This document shows, piece after piece, positions 1 through 7,150 of a stretch of 18,775 bases of DNA; position 1 is the stretch's first letter; the number at the start of each line of letters is the position of its first letter. Source of the stretch: Euryarchaeota archaeon UBA438 (GTDB lineage Archaea; Thermoplasmatota; Poseidoniia; Poseidoniales; Thalassarchaeaceae); contig DAQP01000039.1 in the NCBI GenBank assembly GCA_002504435.1, forward strand, positions 1 through 18,775. Reading direction: 5' to 3'. Under the pieces are notes generated by a model. It ran no database searches. It saw nothing but the letters and a program-made list of their open reading frames with translations, and was not told the DNA's origin. The position numbers and the translations under genes are program-made.

Positions 1-209
1 TCGTTTCTTGTGGTTCACCTCTAAGCCCCGAACTTGGTTCGGGGCTGCACGTCCTCGGCAAACGTCGAACCTGAAGGAAGACGTCATAGCACTAGGTGCT
101 CAATCTCCAACGCCAGCTCAACGCAGCATCCCGGCGACCGACATTCGGTATTTCAACATGACGTGCGGCCATATGTTGGCATTGGGCCTTGGTGTATCGA
201 TTATGCCCT
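1..209. other. Region downstream of secY with no supported gene
   Basis: This stretch follows the secY stop codon in the direction of transcription. In many archaeal spc clusters adk or a further ribosomal gene comes next, but no family signature is visible here. A minus-strand frame of about 26 codons and a plus-strand frame that runs into the antisense of secY both lack recognisable motifs. The only clear structure is the perfect inverted repeat at 24-46. A GAGGTGA motif at 14-20 on the minus strand resembles the Shine-Dalgarno sequences of this operon, but no ATG, GTG or TTG follows it before the window ends. Confidence 0.5.
24..46 (-). terminator. Perfect 10-bp hairpin, possible 3' end element of the ribosomal operon
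   Basis: AGCCCCGAAC and GTTCGGGGCT flank a 3-nt loop, giving a perfect 10-bp, GC-rich stem. It lies about 160 nt past the secY stop. There is no U-tract on either side, so it is not a textbook intrinsic terminator. Archaeal termination depends mainly on U-tracts, so the hairpin may instead be an RNA-stabilising 3' structure, a processing site or a leader element of the next gene. Only the repeat itself is seen in the sequence. Confidence 0.3.
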
Positions 210-2132
210 TTACTCGGCTCCAAAGAATTCTCTCAGCACCGGATGCATCTCCATTGCCTGCTCCTTCTGAATTTGCTCATATGTTCGGAGGATAATTCCG
301 ACTGCAAGTAGCAGTCCGGTACCAGTGGCATTCCCAACTGTTCCCAATAAGTCAGCCCCCGCTGCAAGGAGACCCACGAAGGCACCAGAGAACAGCGTCA
401 CCGGTGGGATGTACCTCTCGAGGATCCTCTCGAGGACGACCGGATTCTTCCTAAATCCGGGAATCTGCATCCCCGTCCTCTCTATCTGCTTCGCCACGTC
501 CTTGGCGCCCATGTTGGTGGTCTCAATCCAAAACTTAGCGAAAACTGTGGATCCGGCGGTCATCACGAAAACGTATGTGAATACATGCAGCATTATCTGG
601 CCCAGGCTATGCCCATATGCATCTCCAGTTTGATTAAGGAGGGGCATTAGCCAGTCACCCACGCCGTTGACCATCGATGAGTACCATGCGAAACCATCCG
701 AGGGGGTAGTCGCGCCGACCTCGTATGAACCGAACCAGTGCGCCTTGCTCATGGCCCCGTTCCTCCCAAGTATCGGGACAGTGGAAAGCGTCGGATGACT
801 CCAGAACAGAAGGGTGAACATGTTGATGTTTGCCAACAGCGCTGCCATCAGAATTACTGGGATGTTGCTAGCGTAAACTAGCCTAATGGGGTATTGGCCC
901 CTATGCCCTCTAACCTTGCCGTGTGTGAGCGGGAGCTCTAGCTTACTCGACTCGGCATAAGCTACAACCAGGAAAACTATGACTGAAGAAATCAGAGCCG
1001 CGATTGGATTGGCGTGATTGAGAAGCATCAGCTCGAAGCCGTTCTGGGAAACCAATTGCGAGTTTGTTGCAGTCCGAAGCGTGTAGAAAATCATTGGCAG
1101 AGTGCCCGAAGGGGGGTTGTCGAAAGAAATGGGAGTCCCTTGCACTACCGGCAGGGGCGATAGCGTTCCGACGAAGGTAGACTGGGCCACTCCTGCAGCG
1201 ATGAAGAGGGAAATCCCGGAGCCTATTCCCCACTTGCTGACTAGCTCATCAAGCAGGAAAACCAAGTATGACCCTACAAATAGTTGGGCCACAATTATGA
1301 CATTGGCCCATCCTATTCCGAAGTCGTATATTAGGGTCTCATGAGGGTCAAGGAAACCGTAGACCTGTGGTATTGACTCGACTGGAATCATGAAGAGGAC
1401 CAAAAGCTTCTGTATCCCCTGGTAGAGTTGCTTATCTGCGGAGTCCTGTAGGTCGAGCTGTATGATCTTGGCACCAGCGAACAATTGCATTATAATCGAC
1501 CCAGTAACGATTGGGCCGATTCCAAGGTGCATGATCGAACCTGATGCACCGGCCATTATCGACCTGAAGGAAGAGAAGATGTCCAGAGTTGAGTCTGAGA
1601 GCCCGTAAATCATGACGTTGGTCATCATGAAGTAGATGATCAGGACCAATGTTGTCGTCCATAGCTTCTGGTTGAACCTTACGTGGCCATCTGGCTTTGT
1701 GATGCTTGGATAGACGTCCACGAGTCTCGAAAGAGCGTACAGTCTGCTGGACTCTGAGCCGGAGTAAAGGAGGCATGAAATGGCCAACCCAGCTCCGAAT
1801 CCGAGCAGTGCCACGCCCACTAGGAGGAAGCCGACTGCCTCTGGGTCCCTCCAACCCCAATACGCTAGTAGTAGTACGAAAATTAGCCAAGTTAGTGGCT
1901 TGAAGGCCCGCCCTATGTACGGCATCTCACTGATATTCTCAGGGAGGTCCGACATTGTCCCCCAAATCACGAATCCGACATAGGGGAAGGAAACAAGGAG
2001 CATCCTAAGCGCACGCAACTGTTCATCTTCTGCCCCATCGAGGAGATCTCCCCTGAGCCAGTAGAACAGCGCGCCCCAGTATACGACGACCATTACTGGG
2101 AGGCCGATTTTGCTAGGACTCCTCTCAACCAT
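210..2132 (-). CDS. secY: Preprotein translocase subunit SecY with an N-terminal multi-membrane extension
   Basis: SecY is the channel of the Sec translocon and moves unfolded proteins across or into the membrane. From about residue 131 the protein follows archaeal SecY closely: the amphipathic N-helix, TM1 (about 157-178), the LGIGPIVTGSIIMQL plug/TM2 region, DELVSKWGIGSGISLFIAAG, and the C-terminal FWIETT, GMQIPGFRK and ERYIPPVT signatures. At 640 residues it is much longer than the usual 430-490. About 130 residues are an N-terminal extension with four hydrophobic segments (about 9-27, 43-62, 79-95 and 98-122); longer loops account for the rest. ATG at 2132 is 21 nt past the L15 stop, with only a weak GGGGCG upstream. 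Methionines at residues 44 and 70 would give shorter forms, but none lies near the canonical SecY start. It ends the cluster, as is usual in archaeal spc operons. Confidence 0.96.
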   Translation of the reverse strand: MVERSPSKIGLPVMVVVYWGALFYWLRGDLLDGAEDEQLRALRMLLVSFPYVGFVIWGTMSDLPENISEMPYIGRAFKPLTWLIFVLLLAYWGWRDPEAVGFLLVGVALLGFGAGLAISCLLYSGSESSRLYALSRLVDVYPSITKPDGHVRFNQKLWTTTLVLIIYFMMTNVMIYGLSDSTLDIFSSFRSIMAGASGSIMHLGIGPIVTGSIIMQLFAGAKIIQLDLQDSADKQLYQGIQKLLVLFMIPVESIPQVYGFLDPHETLIYDFGIGWANVIIVAQLFVGSYLVFLLDELVSKWGIGSGISLFIAAGVAQSTFVGTLSPLPVVQGTPISFDNPPSGTLPMIFYTLRTATNSQLVSQNGFELMLLNHANPIAALISSVIVFLVVAYAESSKLELPLTHGKVRGHRGQYPIRLVYASNIPVILMAALLANINMFTLLFWSHPTLSTVPILGRNGAMSKAHWFGSYEVGATTPSDGFAWYSSMVNGVGDWLMPLLNQTGDAYGHSLGQIMLHVFTYVFVMTAGSTVFAKFWIETTNMGAKDVAKQIERTGMQIPGFRKNPVVLERILERYIPPVTLFSGAFVGLLAAGADLLGTVGNATGTGLLLAVGIILRTYEQIQKEQAMEMHPVLREFFGAE

Positions 2133-2153
2133 CGTATCGCCCCGTCAGAGTGT

Positions 2154-2576
2154 TCACTCTTCCTCCCACTCTCCGAACTCATCTTCGTCGTCGGTAGTTA
2201 CGGTACCGCCGGCCGCTTCGACCTTCTCGACTGCGCCGGCGCTGGCCTCGGAAACTGTGATGTTGATCGCGCGGGAGATAGAGCCCTTTCCGAGGAGCTT
2301 GTCGTAGCCCATCTCTGTGAGATTGATAGAGTCGGCCTCGGCCATCTGTTCAACTTCGCTGACATTGATTGAAACGTTCACGTTCCTTAGTCCGGGATGA
2401 CGGTTGAATCCGTGCATCCCCCAGTGGCCTGGCATGTACTTGTTTCGGAACATTACCTTGTGCTTGCCTATTCCGGCATTGCCTCGGCCGCCCCTCTTAC
2501 CAGCGCCCCTTCCGGCTTTCTTTCCTCTGCCGTGATAACGACTCCTTCCTCGGAACTTGTTAGTTCGTGATACCAT
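2154..2576 (-). CDS. rpl15: 50S ribosomal protein uL15
   Basis: Large-subunit protein uL15, which contacts 23S rRNA and acts late in 50S assembly. The 140-residue product has the basic, glycine-rich N-terminus typical of the family (RGRSRYHGRGKKAGRGAGKR), the GKHKVMFRNKYMPGHWGMHGF segment of archaeal/eukaryotic uL15, and a C-terminal globular part with INITVSEASAGAVEKVEAAGG. It ends in an acidic tail (DDEDEFGEWEEE) that is not a core family feature. The start ATG at 2576 follows a GAGGTG Shine-Dalgarno, about 10 nt past the L30 stop. It precedes secY, the standard order. Confidence 0.96.
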   Translation of the reverse strand: MVSRTNKFRGRSRYHGRGKKAGRGAGKRGGRGNAGIGKHKVMFRNKYMPGHWGMHGFNRHPGLRNVNVSINVSEVEQMAEADSINLTEMGYDKLLGKGSISRAINITVSEASAGAVEKVEAAGGTVTTDDEDEFGEWEEE

Positions 2577-2586
2577 TCTTCACACC

Positions 2587-3057
2587 TCACATCATCCTTT
2601 CGGCGAGCTCGCCGATTGCGTCTCCTCTGAAGCCTAGGGCCCCTCCAACTGTGTATGCGCGCTTGATTCCGCCCCAGCCCTTGCTTCCCCTTGGCGGGTG
2701 AAGTCTGAAAATTGGCTTCAAGCCGTCTACGTCGCCCATGGAAGCTTCGCCCGAAGCAAGCGCCTTGGAGAAGTCCTTGATTCCCTTGAAATTGCTACCG
2801 GCCTTGATCGTGGCATCCGTGACAGGCTTGTCTCCTGACATCCTGCCCCTCTCCTCAATTAGCTTGGCTATGGTGTCAGCGTCGACCTCTCCCCATGTGA
2901 CATAGTCCTTGGACTTCTGGAGCATTCCTCTGTATGAGGGGCTATCCATCACAATGGTGGCATGGTTTACCCGAGTTAGGTTTAGCATTGACATGGTATC
3001 CCTGATTTTCCTAGTGACGCCTCGGTCACTCCTTGCCCTAATTACCAAGAAAGTCAA
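2587..3057 (-). CDS. rpl30: 50S ribosomal protein uL30
   Basis: Archaeal-type long uL30 (156 residues; the bacterial form is about 60), a 23S rRNA-binding protein. It opens with MTFLVIRARSDRGVTRKIRDT and continues with LNLTRVNHATIV, matching the N-terminal ferredoxin-like uL30 core. The archaeal/eukaryotic C-terminal extension includes FRLHPPRGSKGWGGIKRAY. Its start codon overlaps the end of the S5 gene (TGA read within ATGA), which implies translational coupling. It lies between S5 and L15, the canonical position. Confidence 0.95.
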   Translation of the reverse strand: MTFLVIRARSDRGVTRKIRDTMSMLNLTRVNHATIVMDSPSYRGMLQKSKDYVTWGEVDADTIAKLIEERGRMSGDKPVTDATIKAGSNFKGIKDFSKALASGEASMGDVDGLKPIFRLHPPRGSKGWGGIKRAYTVGGALGFRGDAIGELAERMM

Positions 3058-3842
3058 CTAAGCTCCCTCCCTCTGATGATGTTCAGCCTTCGATGGTCGG
3101 CTTCTGTGAGTCTTGTCTTGTTCAGCTCGACTAGGGCGTTGTAAGTTGCCTTGGCGAAATTGATAGTGGTCCTAGTCTGGCCGGACGACCTTGACCAAAC
3201 GTCGGTCACGCCTGCTAGATTCAGGACCCTCCTGCCATAGTCCCCTATCACTAGGCCCTTTCCGGCTGGAGCGGGCATTAGGGTGATTCTGGTTGAGCCG
3301 GATCTTCCTGTCACCATGAATGGGACGCTTGTTCCTGGTCCCTCGGACGACTCCCATGACCCATTGCCCCTCATCACTGGAATAATGTTCAGTTTTGCCT
3401 TGTCTATCGCCTTGCGGATAGTGCTAGCCACCTCCTTGCCCTTGCAAACGGATAGTCCGACGTATCCATCGCCGTTCCCGACGACACAAAGAACATTGAA
3501 TCTGACTCTGCGGCCAGAGTCGGTCATCCTCTGAATCATGTTCACTGCGAGGACGTCATCAGTGATGTCCGGCAAGAGTGCATCTACGATTTCGACCTCT
3601 CTGATTGGCAGGCCTGTCGCAAGTGCTTCCTCGTAAGTTAGTATCTGCCCCGACATAACCATCCTACCTAGCCTGGTTCGTGGTTGCCACGCCCTTAGTG
3701 CTGCGAGTGGGTCCGGGCCGCCTCGCCTCTTGCCACGGCCCTCGGAGTGCGATTCCTCGACTGGAGCCAGAGCCTTGGCCAGGCCCGGCGCTAGGACTGG
3801 CGCTTCCTGTTCGGGGTTTGCATCTGTGCTCTCTTCGGTCAT
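3054..3842 (-). CDS. rps5: 30S ribosomal protein uS5
   Basis: Small-subunit protein uS5, which lies at the mRNA entry channel and contributes to decoding accuracy. The N-terminal dsRNA-binding S5 domain is visible from about residue 75 (LPIREVEIVDALLPDITDDV, then RVRFNVLCVVGNGDGYVGLS and GKEVASTIRKAIDKAKLNII). The C-terminal domain follows (MPAPAGKGLVIGDYGRRVLNLAGV). The 262-residue protein has a long N-terminal segment of about 45 residues, Pro/Glu/Ala-rich and then basic (GRGKRRGG), probably disordered. The start ATG overlaps the L18 stop as ATGA. Confidence 0.96.
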   Translation of the reverse strand: MTEESTDANPEQEAPVLAPGLAKALAPVEESHSEGRGKRRGGPDPLAALRAWQPRTRLGRMVMSGQILTYEEALATGLPIREVEIVDALLPDITDDVLAVNMIQRMTDSGRRVRFNVLCVVGNGDGYVGLSVCKGKEVASTIRKAIDKAKLNIIPVMRGNGSWESSEGPGTSVPFMVTGRSGSTRITLMPAPAGKGLVIGDYGRRVLNLAGVTDVWSRSSGQTRTTINFAKATYNALVELNKTRLTEADHRRLNIIRGRELS

Positions 3843-4357
3843 TTGTGTGCCCCCTCTATTGCCTTCTTTGTAGCCTCTACTGCAGCGGCTGTAGAGTCAT
3901 CGATATGTGAGCCACTCGATCTCCCGTCATCGGGGAGAACTGAGTCTCCATGGGGTATGGAAAGTCCCGCGTCCACCATTCCCTTCAATGCTGAGAAGAC
4001 TCTGCTCCCAGGGGATGAGGCGGATAGCCCGATATCCAGAACTGCTTCATCGTGGCCGGATGAGATTGCAGCCTTTGCCAAGGCATAACCGGCGAGATAG
4101 CATGCAGGCACTGATTTCCTCGACTTGTCCATGGGCCATGAGTATGAGTCGACTAGGTTCTTTCCTGTAACCGAGGCCAGAATTCGGTCGCCCTCGGTTC
4201 CGAATTCTGCAAGTTGGCAGGTAACCTGTGTGTTGGAAACCCTGACTACAGCCCTCAAGGCACCTCCTTTCAGTAGCCTCATCCTTCGATGGTAGTCTGT
4301 CTGTCCGTTGCGTCGGCGCTTCATTCTGAGCCTCTGGCTCTTACCGTGTGCCATCAT
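3839..4357 (-). CDS. rpl18: 50S ribosomal protein uL18
   Basis: 5S rRNA-binding protein uL18 of the central protuberance. The 172-residue sequence shows the archaeal pattern: a basic N-terminus (KRRRNGQTDYHRRMRLLKGG), RAVVRVSNTQVTCQLAEF, a segment containing SVPACYLAGYALAKAA, and an AVLDIGLSASSPGSRVFSALKGMVDAGLSIPHG-like C-terminal half typical of L18p/L5e. Two adjacent ATG codons (4357 and 4354) overlap the L19e stop, so the first residue is uncertain by one codon. It sits between L19e and S5 as usual. Confidence 0.95.
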   Translation of the reverse strand: MMAHGKSQRLRMKRRRNGQTDYHRRMRLLKGGALRAVVRVSNTQVTCQLAEFGTEGDRILASVTGKNLVDSYSWPMDKSRKSVPACYLAGYALAKAAISSGHDEAVLDIGLSASSPGSRVFSALKGMVDAGLSIPHGDSVLPDDGRSSGSHIDDSTAAAVEATKKAIEGAHK

Positions 4358-4830
4358 TCATCGCCTCCGATCTTGACTCCGTCTGTCTCCATGTTTGTTC
4401 GCATGTGCGCTATTGACCTGTATGAGCCGCCCTTCGCCTTGCGGTAGTAGTACCTGTACTGTGAGGGAGATAGTTCTCCACCTTCCCTCATTTCCTTCAA
4501 TTCCCTCCTCTGGGACCTGATTAATTGCATCCACCTGCCCTTCTTCGGGGTTCTTGCATTGGCGCTTCCCTTTCTCGATCCATGGCCCTTTCTTCGTCCC
4601 TTGGATCTCTGTTCCGCGGCCTTTCTGGCTCTGACCCTGCTGGTTCCCTTGATTGGTCGAGCCTTGATTAGTCCCTCCTCTATCAACCTCCTAACATCGT
4701 CCTTCTGGACGGCTGAGACCACCTCATCCAGGTAGTCGGGGTCAATCCACACCCTGTGGACGCCTACTGCCCTTCCTTCTTTCTGTGAAAGTATGGCTGC
4801 GGCCATTCTTCGTTGGTTTGTGATAATCAT
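4354..4830 (-). CDS. rpl19e: 50S ribosomal protein eL19
   Basis: eL19 is found only in archaea and eukaryotes and binds 23S rRNA near the exit and the inter-subunit region. The 158-residue product has QRRMAAAILSQKEG near the start, then VGVHRVWIDPDYLDEV, a helical basic segment (GLIKARPIKGTSRVRARK), and the family hallmark of a long Arg/Lys-rich helix with KGRRKGHGSRKGSANAR. The C-terminal half contains SPSQYRYYYRKAKGGSYRS. Its ATG at 4830 shares one base with the L32e stop (TGATG). Confidence 0.96.
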   Translation of the reverse strand: MIITNQRRMAAAILSQKEGRAVGVHRVWIDPDYLDEVVSAVQKDDVRRLIEEGLIKARPIKGTSRVRARKAAEQRSKGRRKGHGSRKGSANARTPKKGRWMQLIRSQRRELKEMREGGELSPSQYRYYYRKAKGGSYRSIAHMRTNMETDGVKIGGDE

Positions 4831-5489
4831 CAGAGATCACCCCTTCTCTCTATGCGCCTTCTGTTTAGGACCCTTAGCCCTAGATCGTTGGCCCTCTCAT
4901 GGATGTGGATTCTCTTCCTGTTGCCCACAGTAGCGCCGATTCTTACAGCTTGCCTCTCGGGGTCTAGTCCTTCTAGGTCAGATGCCTTGTGAACCATGAC
5001 CTCCTGGAATCCAGATGGGTGCAAGTCTCTGGCGGAGGAAATCTTCCTGTATCCGATTCGTGCCATGGGGGGGCGATACTTTCTGTTGAGTCTCATGCTT
5101 GAGTGCATTCCCTTTGGCTTCCTCCAACTTGACCTTGCCAGTCTACGGTATCTGTACCATTCCTGCCGGCGGAATGCTGGCTGCTTCTTCTTCTGCGAGG
5201 CTCTGAACTTCAATGCGTCAGAGGTTTCCTCGTCGAGAACTGGCTTCTGGCGAGCGGTGTGAAGATCGTCCCAGTCATCGTCGTCCTCGAAGAAGTCGTC
5301 GTCATCGTCGAATTCGTCATCGTAGTCATCCTCCTCGAATACTTCCGAGGGAGGCTCCTCTGGAGATTCTTCTGGAGCCTCTGAAAGGCGTGCTATTAGC
5401 TCGGCCTTCTTTCCTGAGACGGGAAGGCCCCTCTCCCTCAGGACGTCCTTCAGCTGGGCGACAGTCATATTCTCAAAATCATCGCTCAT
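4830..5489 (-). CDS. rpl32e: 50S ribosomal protein eL32 with an N-terminal SAP-like motif and acidic tract
   Basis: eL32 is an archaeal/eukaryotic 23S rRNA-binding protein. The family core is clear from about residue 103: RRQEWYRYRRLARSSWRKPKG, LNRKYRPPMARIGYRK, then VMVHKASDLEGL and AVRIGATVGNRKRIHIHERA. The first 100 residues are unusual. Residues 8-37 (MTVAQLKDVLRERGLPVSGK followed by KAELIARL) match the SAP motif, a two-helix nucleic-acid-binding fold. Residues 38-75 are almost all Glu/Asp with Phe/Tyr/Trp. Some other archaeal eL32 proteins have a different, helix-hairpin-helix-like N-terminal extension, so N-terminal additions have precedent; a SAP motif here is unfamiliar to me. ATG at 5489 is just past the L6 stop at 5492, and no other in-frame ATG precedes the SAP motif, so the extension belongs to the gene. 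Confidence 0.94.
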   Translation of the reverse strand: MSDDFENMTVAQLKDVLRERGLPVSGKKAELIARLSEAPEESPEEPPSEVFEEDDYDDEFDDDDDFFEDDDDWDDLHTARQKPVLDEETSDALKFRASQKKKQPAFRRQEWYRYRRLARSSWRKPKGMHSSMRLNRKYRPPMARIGYRKISSARDLHPSGFQEVMVHKASDLEGLDPERQAVRIGATVGNRKRIHIHERANDLGLRVLNRRRIERRGDL

Positions 5490-5491
5490 CT

Positions 5492-6043
5492 CTATGCCCC
5501 CTTCGATATGATGTATATTCCATCCTGGAATACCCTTCTATCCCTGTTCCTGATTTTGCATGCTCTCTCGATGTTTGCAGCGGTCTGTCCGACCTTTTCA
5601 CGGTCGGAGCCCTTGACAGTGACTTCGGTCTTGTTTTCGACCTTGACTTCGACCTCCGAGGGGGACCATGGTAGATTTGCCACCCTTGGAACCTTCTCGC
5701 CGAATAAGTTGCTTATTGTCATCCTATTACCCTCTACTTTGAGAGTCATGGGGAAGTGACTGTATACGGCTCTGAGCTTGTACTCGAAGCCCTCCTCTAC
5801 GCCCCTGACCATGTTCCTTAGGTGGGCAGCCCATGTTCCGGCAATGGCCTTATCAGCCCTCCGGGGAAGATCGCAAAACACCTCTAGACCCGAGTCGGCC
5901 TGCTTGATGGTGACCTTGGGGTGCCTGAACTCCCTACTCAGTGACTTTCCATCATTGGATACTGTTACCACGTCTCCAGCAATGCTTGCGCTGGATCCCT
6001 CGGCGAGGTTTATCCCGTGTGAAACGTGGTCTAACTTCGGCAT
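5492..6043 (-). CDS. rpl6: 50S ribosomal protein uL6
   Basis: uL6 lies near the factor-binding site and the sarcin-ricin loop. The 183-residue protein shows the two repeated L6 domains of the archaeal form: REFRHPKVTIKQADSGLEVF, then AGTWAAHLRNMVRGVEEGFEYKL linking to the second domain (YSHFPMTLKVEGNRMTISNLFGEK). ANIERACKIRNRDRRVFQDGIYI is the archaeal/eukaryotic C-terminal signature. ATG at 6043 begins MPKLDHVSHGINL, 11 nt after the S8 stop. Length is normal. Confidence 0.97.
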   Translation of the reverse strand: MPKLDHVSHGINLAEGSSASIAGDVVTVSNDGKSLSREFRHPKVTIKQADSGLEVFCDLPRRADKAIAGTWAAHLRNMVRGVEEGFEYKLRAVYSHFPMTLKVEGNRMTISNLFGEKVPRVANLPWSPSEVEVKVENKTEVTVKGSDREKVGQTAANIERACKIRNRDRRVFQDGIYIISKGA

Positions 6044-6054
6044 TCTTTCAACTC

Positions 6055-6444
6055 CTAGAAGATGTATGCTAGAAGGCGCCCTCCGACACGCTCCTTCTTT
6101 GCATCGTAATGGTCCATGATTCCTTGATTTGTTGTAACTATCAGTAGTCCGAAGTCCCTAGCCGGGAGATACCTTGACTCCCACTTGTCGAAGTCCGAGC
6201 GCCTGACCGAGTGCCTCGGCTTTATCACTCCACATCGGTTAATTGCGCCGATGAGCTCTATTCTGTAAGAGCCCGCTCTGCCGTCGTCCAATTTCTCGAA
6301 TTCACCGACATAGCCGGACTTCTGCATGATGTTGAGCATGCTGCCAAGCAGTTTGCTAGCTGGGCTTACTGAGACCTCATAGTGGCCTGCCTGCTCCGCG
6401 TTGAATATTCGCGTGAAGGCGTCGCTTAGTGGATCGAATTGCAT
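6055..6444 (-). CDS. rps8: 30S ribosomal protein uS8
   Basis: Primary 16S rRNA-binding protein of the 30S platform. The 129-residue, archaeal-sized product begins MQFDPLSDAFTRIFNAEQAG and contains GSMLNIMQKSGYVGEFEKLD, INRCGVIKPRHSVR and the closing SRYLPARDFGLLIVTTNQGI with a short C-terminal segment ending in GGRLLAYIF. All are hallmarks of archaeal S8. The start ATG at 6444 follows a GAGGTGAAAAAAA Shine-Dalgarno stretch just after the S14 stop. Confidence 0.97.
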   Translation of the reverse strand: MQFDPLSDAFTRIFNAEQAGHYEVSVSPASKLLGSMLNIMQKSGYVGEFEKLDDGRAGSYRIELIGAINRCGVIKPRHSVRRSDFDKWESRYLPARDFGLLIVTTNQGIMDHYDAKKERVGGRLLAYIF

Positions 6445-6455
6445 TTTTTTTCACC

Positions 6456-6608
6456 TCATGAGTATTTCTTGAAACCTATATCTGGGGCAGTGTCCCTGAA
6501 GCACTGGCGGCAAAGCCTGAGGCCATGGCGACGGATCATGCCCCTCTTTCGACCGCATCTCCTGCAGCCTACTGAGCGCCCTATCCTCTCTCCGTGGTCC
6601 TTCGCCAT
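6456..6608 (-). CDS. rps14: 30S ribosomal protein uS14 (zinc-binding type)
   Basis: A small 50-residue S14 of the archaeal/eukaryotic (S29e-like) zinc-ribbon type, located in the 30S head. Four cysteines in CRRC and CRQC, separated by about 15 residues, are the zinc ligands. RRHGLRLCRQCFRDTAPDIG and FKKY at the C-terminus match the family. The chosen start is ATG at 6608 (MAKDHGERIG), which overlaps nothing and sits 2 nt past the L5 stop. A longer reading from 6665 would run deep into L5 and has no family support. Confidence 0.95.
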   Translation of the reverse strand: MAKDHGERIGRSVGCRRCGRKRGMIRRHGLRLCRQCFRDTAPDIGFKKYS

Positions 6609-6610
6609 GA

Positions 6611-7150
6611 TCACTCCTCCTCCCCGTAACCAACTATCTTGAGTTCGAAATTCTTGGCGAACCACTCCCGTGACTCATCTGGGCCAACCCTGTGGCCGAC
6701 TGAAACCTTCCTAGCGTGCCTCCTTCTGCGGGAAACTCTGTGTCCTGGCCTCTCCAATACCACATTAACGTCCATCCCGTAAATCCCAATGTCTGGATCG
6801 TACTTCTGGCCAGGGAAGTCTGTGTAGTCAGTGATTCCGAAAGAGAGGTTACCGGACGAGTCGAAGTTGTAGGAGGGTATGGTGTGCTGTCTGACCCAGA
6901 ACGCATCTTTCAGGAATGCCCTAATCGACTCTTGGTCGCGGATTGTGACTTTGCAACCAATTGGGGAGCCCTTTCTGGTCCCAAGGTCCCTGTTGGTGCT
7001 AGTTGCTAGAGTCCTCACAGGAGTCATTCCCGTTACCATCTCAAGTGCCTGCTCTGCTAGCTGTAGCCTCTGTCCGCCTTCGCCGACGCCAATGTTGACG
7101 GTGACCTTTGTCACCCTAGGAGATAGCATTGGGTTACTGGACTCACTCAT
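6611..7150 (-). CDS. rpl5: 50S ribosomal protein uL5
   Basis: 5S rRNA-binding uL5 of the central protuberance, which also contacts the P-site tRNA and the 30S head. The 179-residue sequence contains VTKVTVNIGVGEGGQRLQLA, GMTPVRTLATSTNRDLGTRK, KGSPIGCKVTIRD, and FSFG-like LSFGITDYTDFPGQKYDPDI with GMDVNVVLERPGHRVSRRRR, all in archaeal order. The start ATG at 7150 overlaps the S4e stop (ATGA), suggesting coupled translation. Length is typical. Confidence 0.97.
   Translation of the reverse strand: MSESSNPMLSPRVTKVTVNIGVGEGGQRLQLAEQALEMVTGMTPVRTLATSTNRDLGTRKGSPIGCKVTIRDQESIRAFLKDAFWVRQHTIPSYNFDSSGNLSFGITDYTDFPGQKYDPDIGIYGMDVNVVLERPGHRVSRRRRHARKVSVGHRVGPDESREWFAKNFELKIVGYGEEE

Noticed and set aside
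24..46. tRNA T-arm as an explanation of the left-edge hairpin
   Set aside because: The 10-bp stem with 3-nt loop does not have the 5-bp stem and 7-nt TTCRANN loop, and no acceptor or anticodon arms are seen nearby.
8..295. Plus-strand 95-codon open frame at the left edge
   Set aside because: It runs into the antisense of secY, has no recognisable domain, and its upstream part covers the hairpin.
5213..5674. Plus-strand 153-codon frame antisense to L32e and L6
   Set aside because: It mirrors the GAC/GAG repeats of the acidic tract and the strand bias of the real genes, and has no start context or domain.
6456..6665. 69-codon version of S14
   Set aside because: The extra 19 residues lie inside L5 and do not match the family; ATG at 6608 does.
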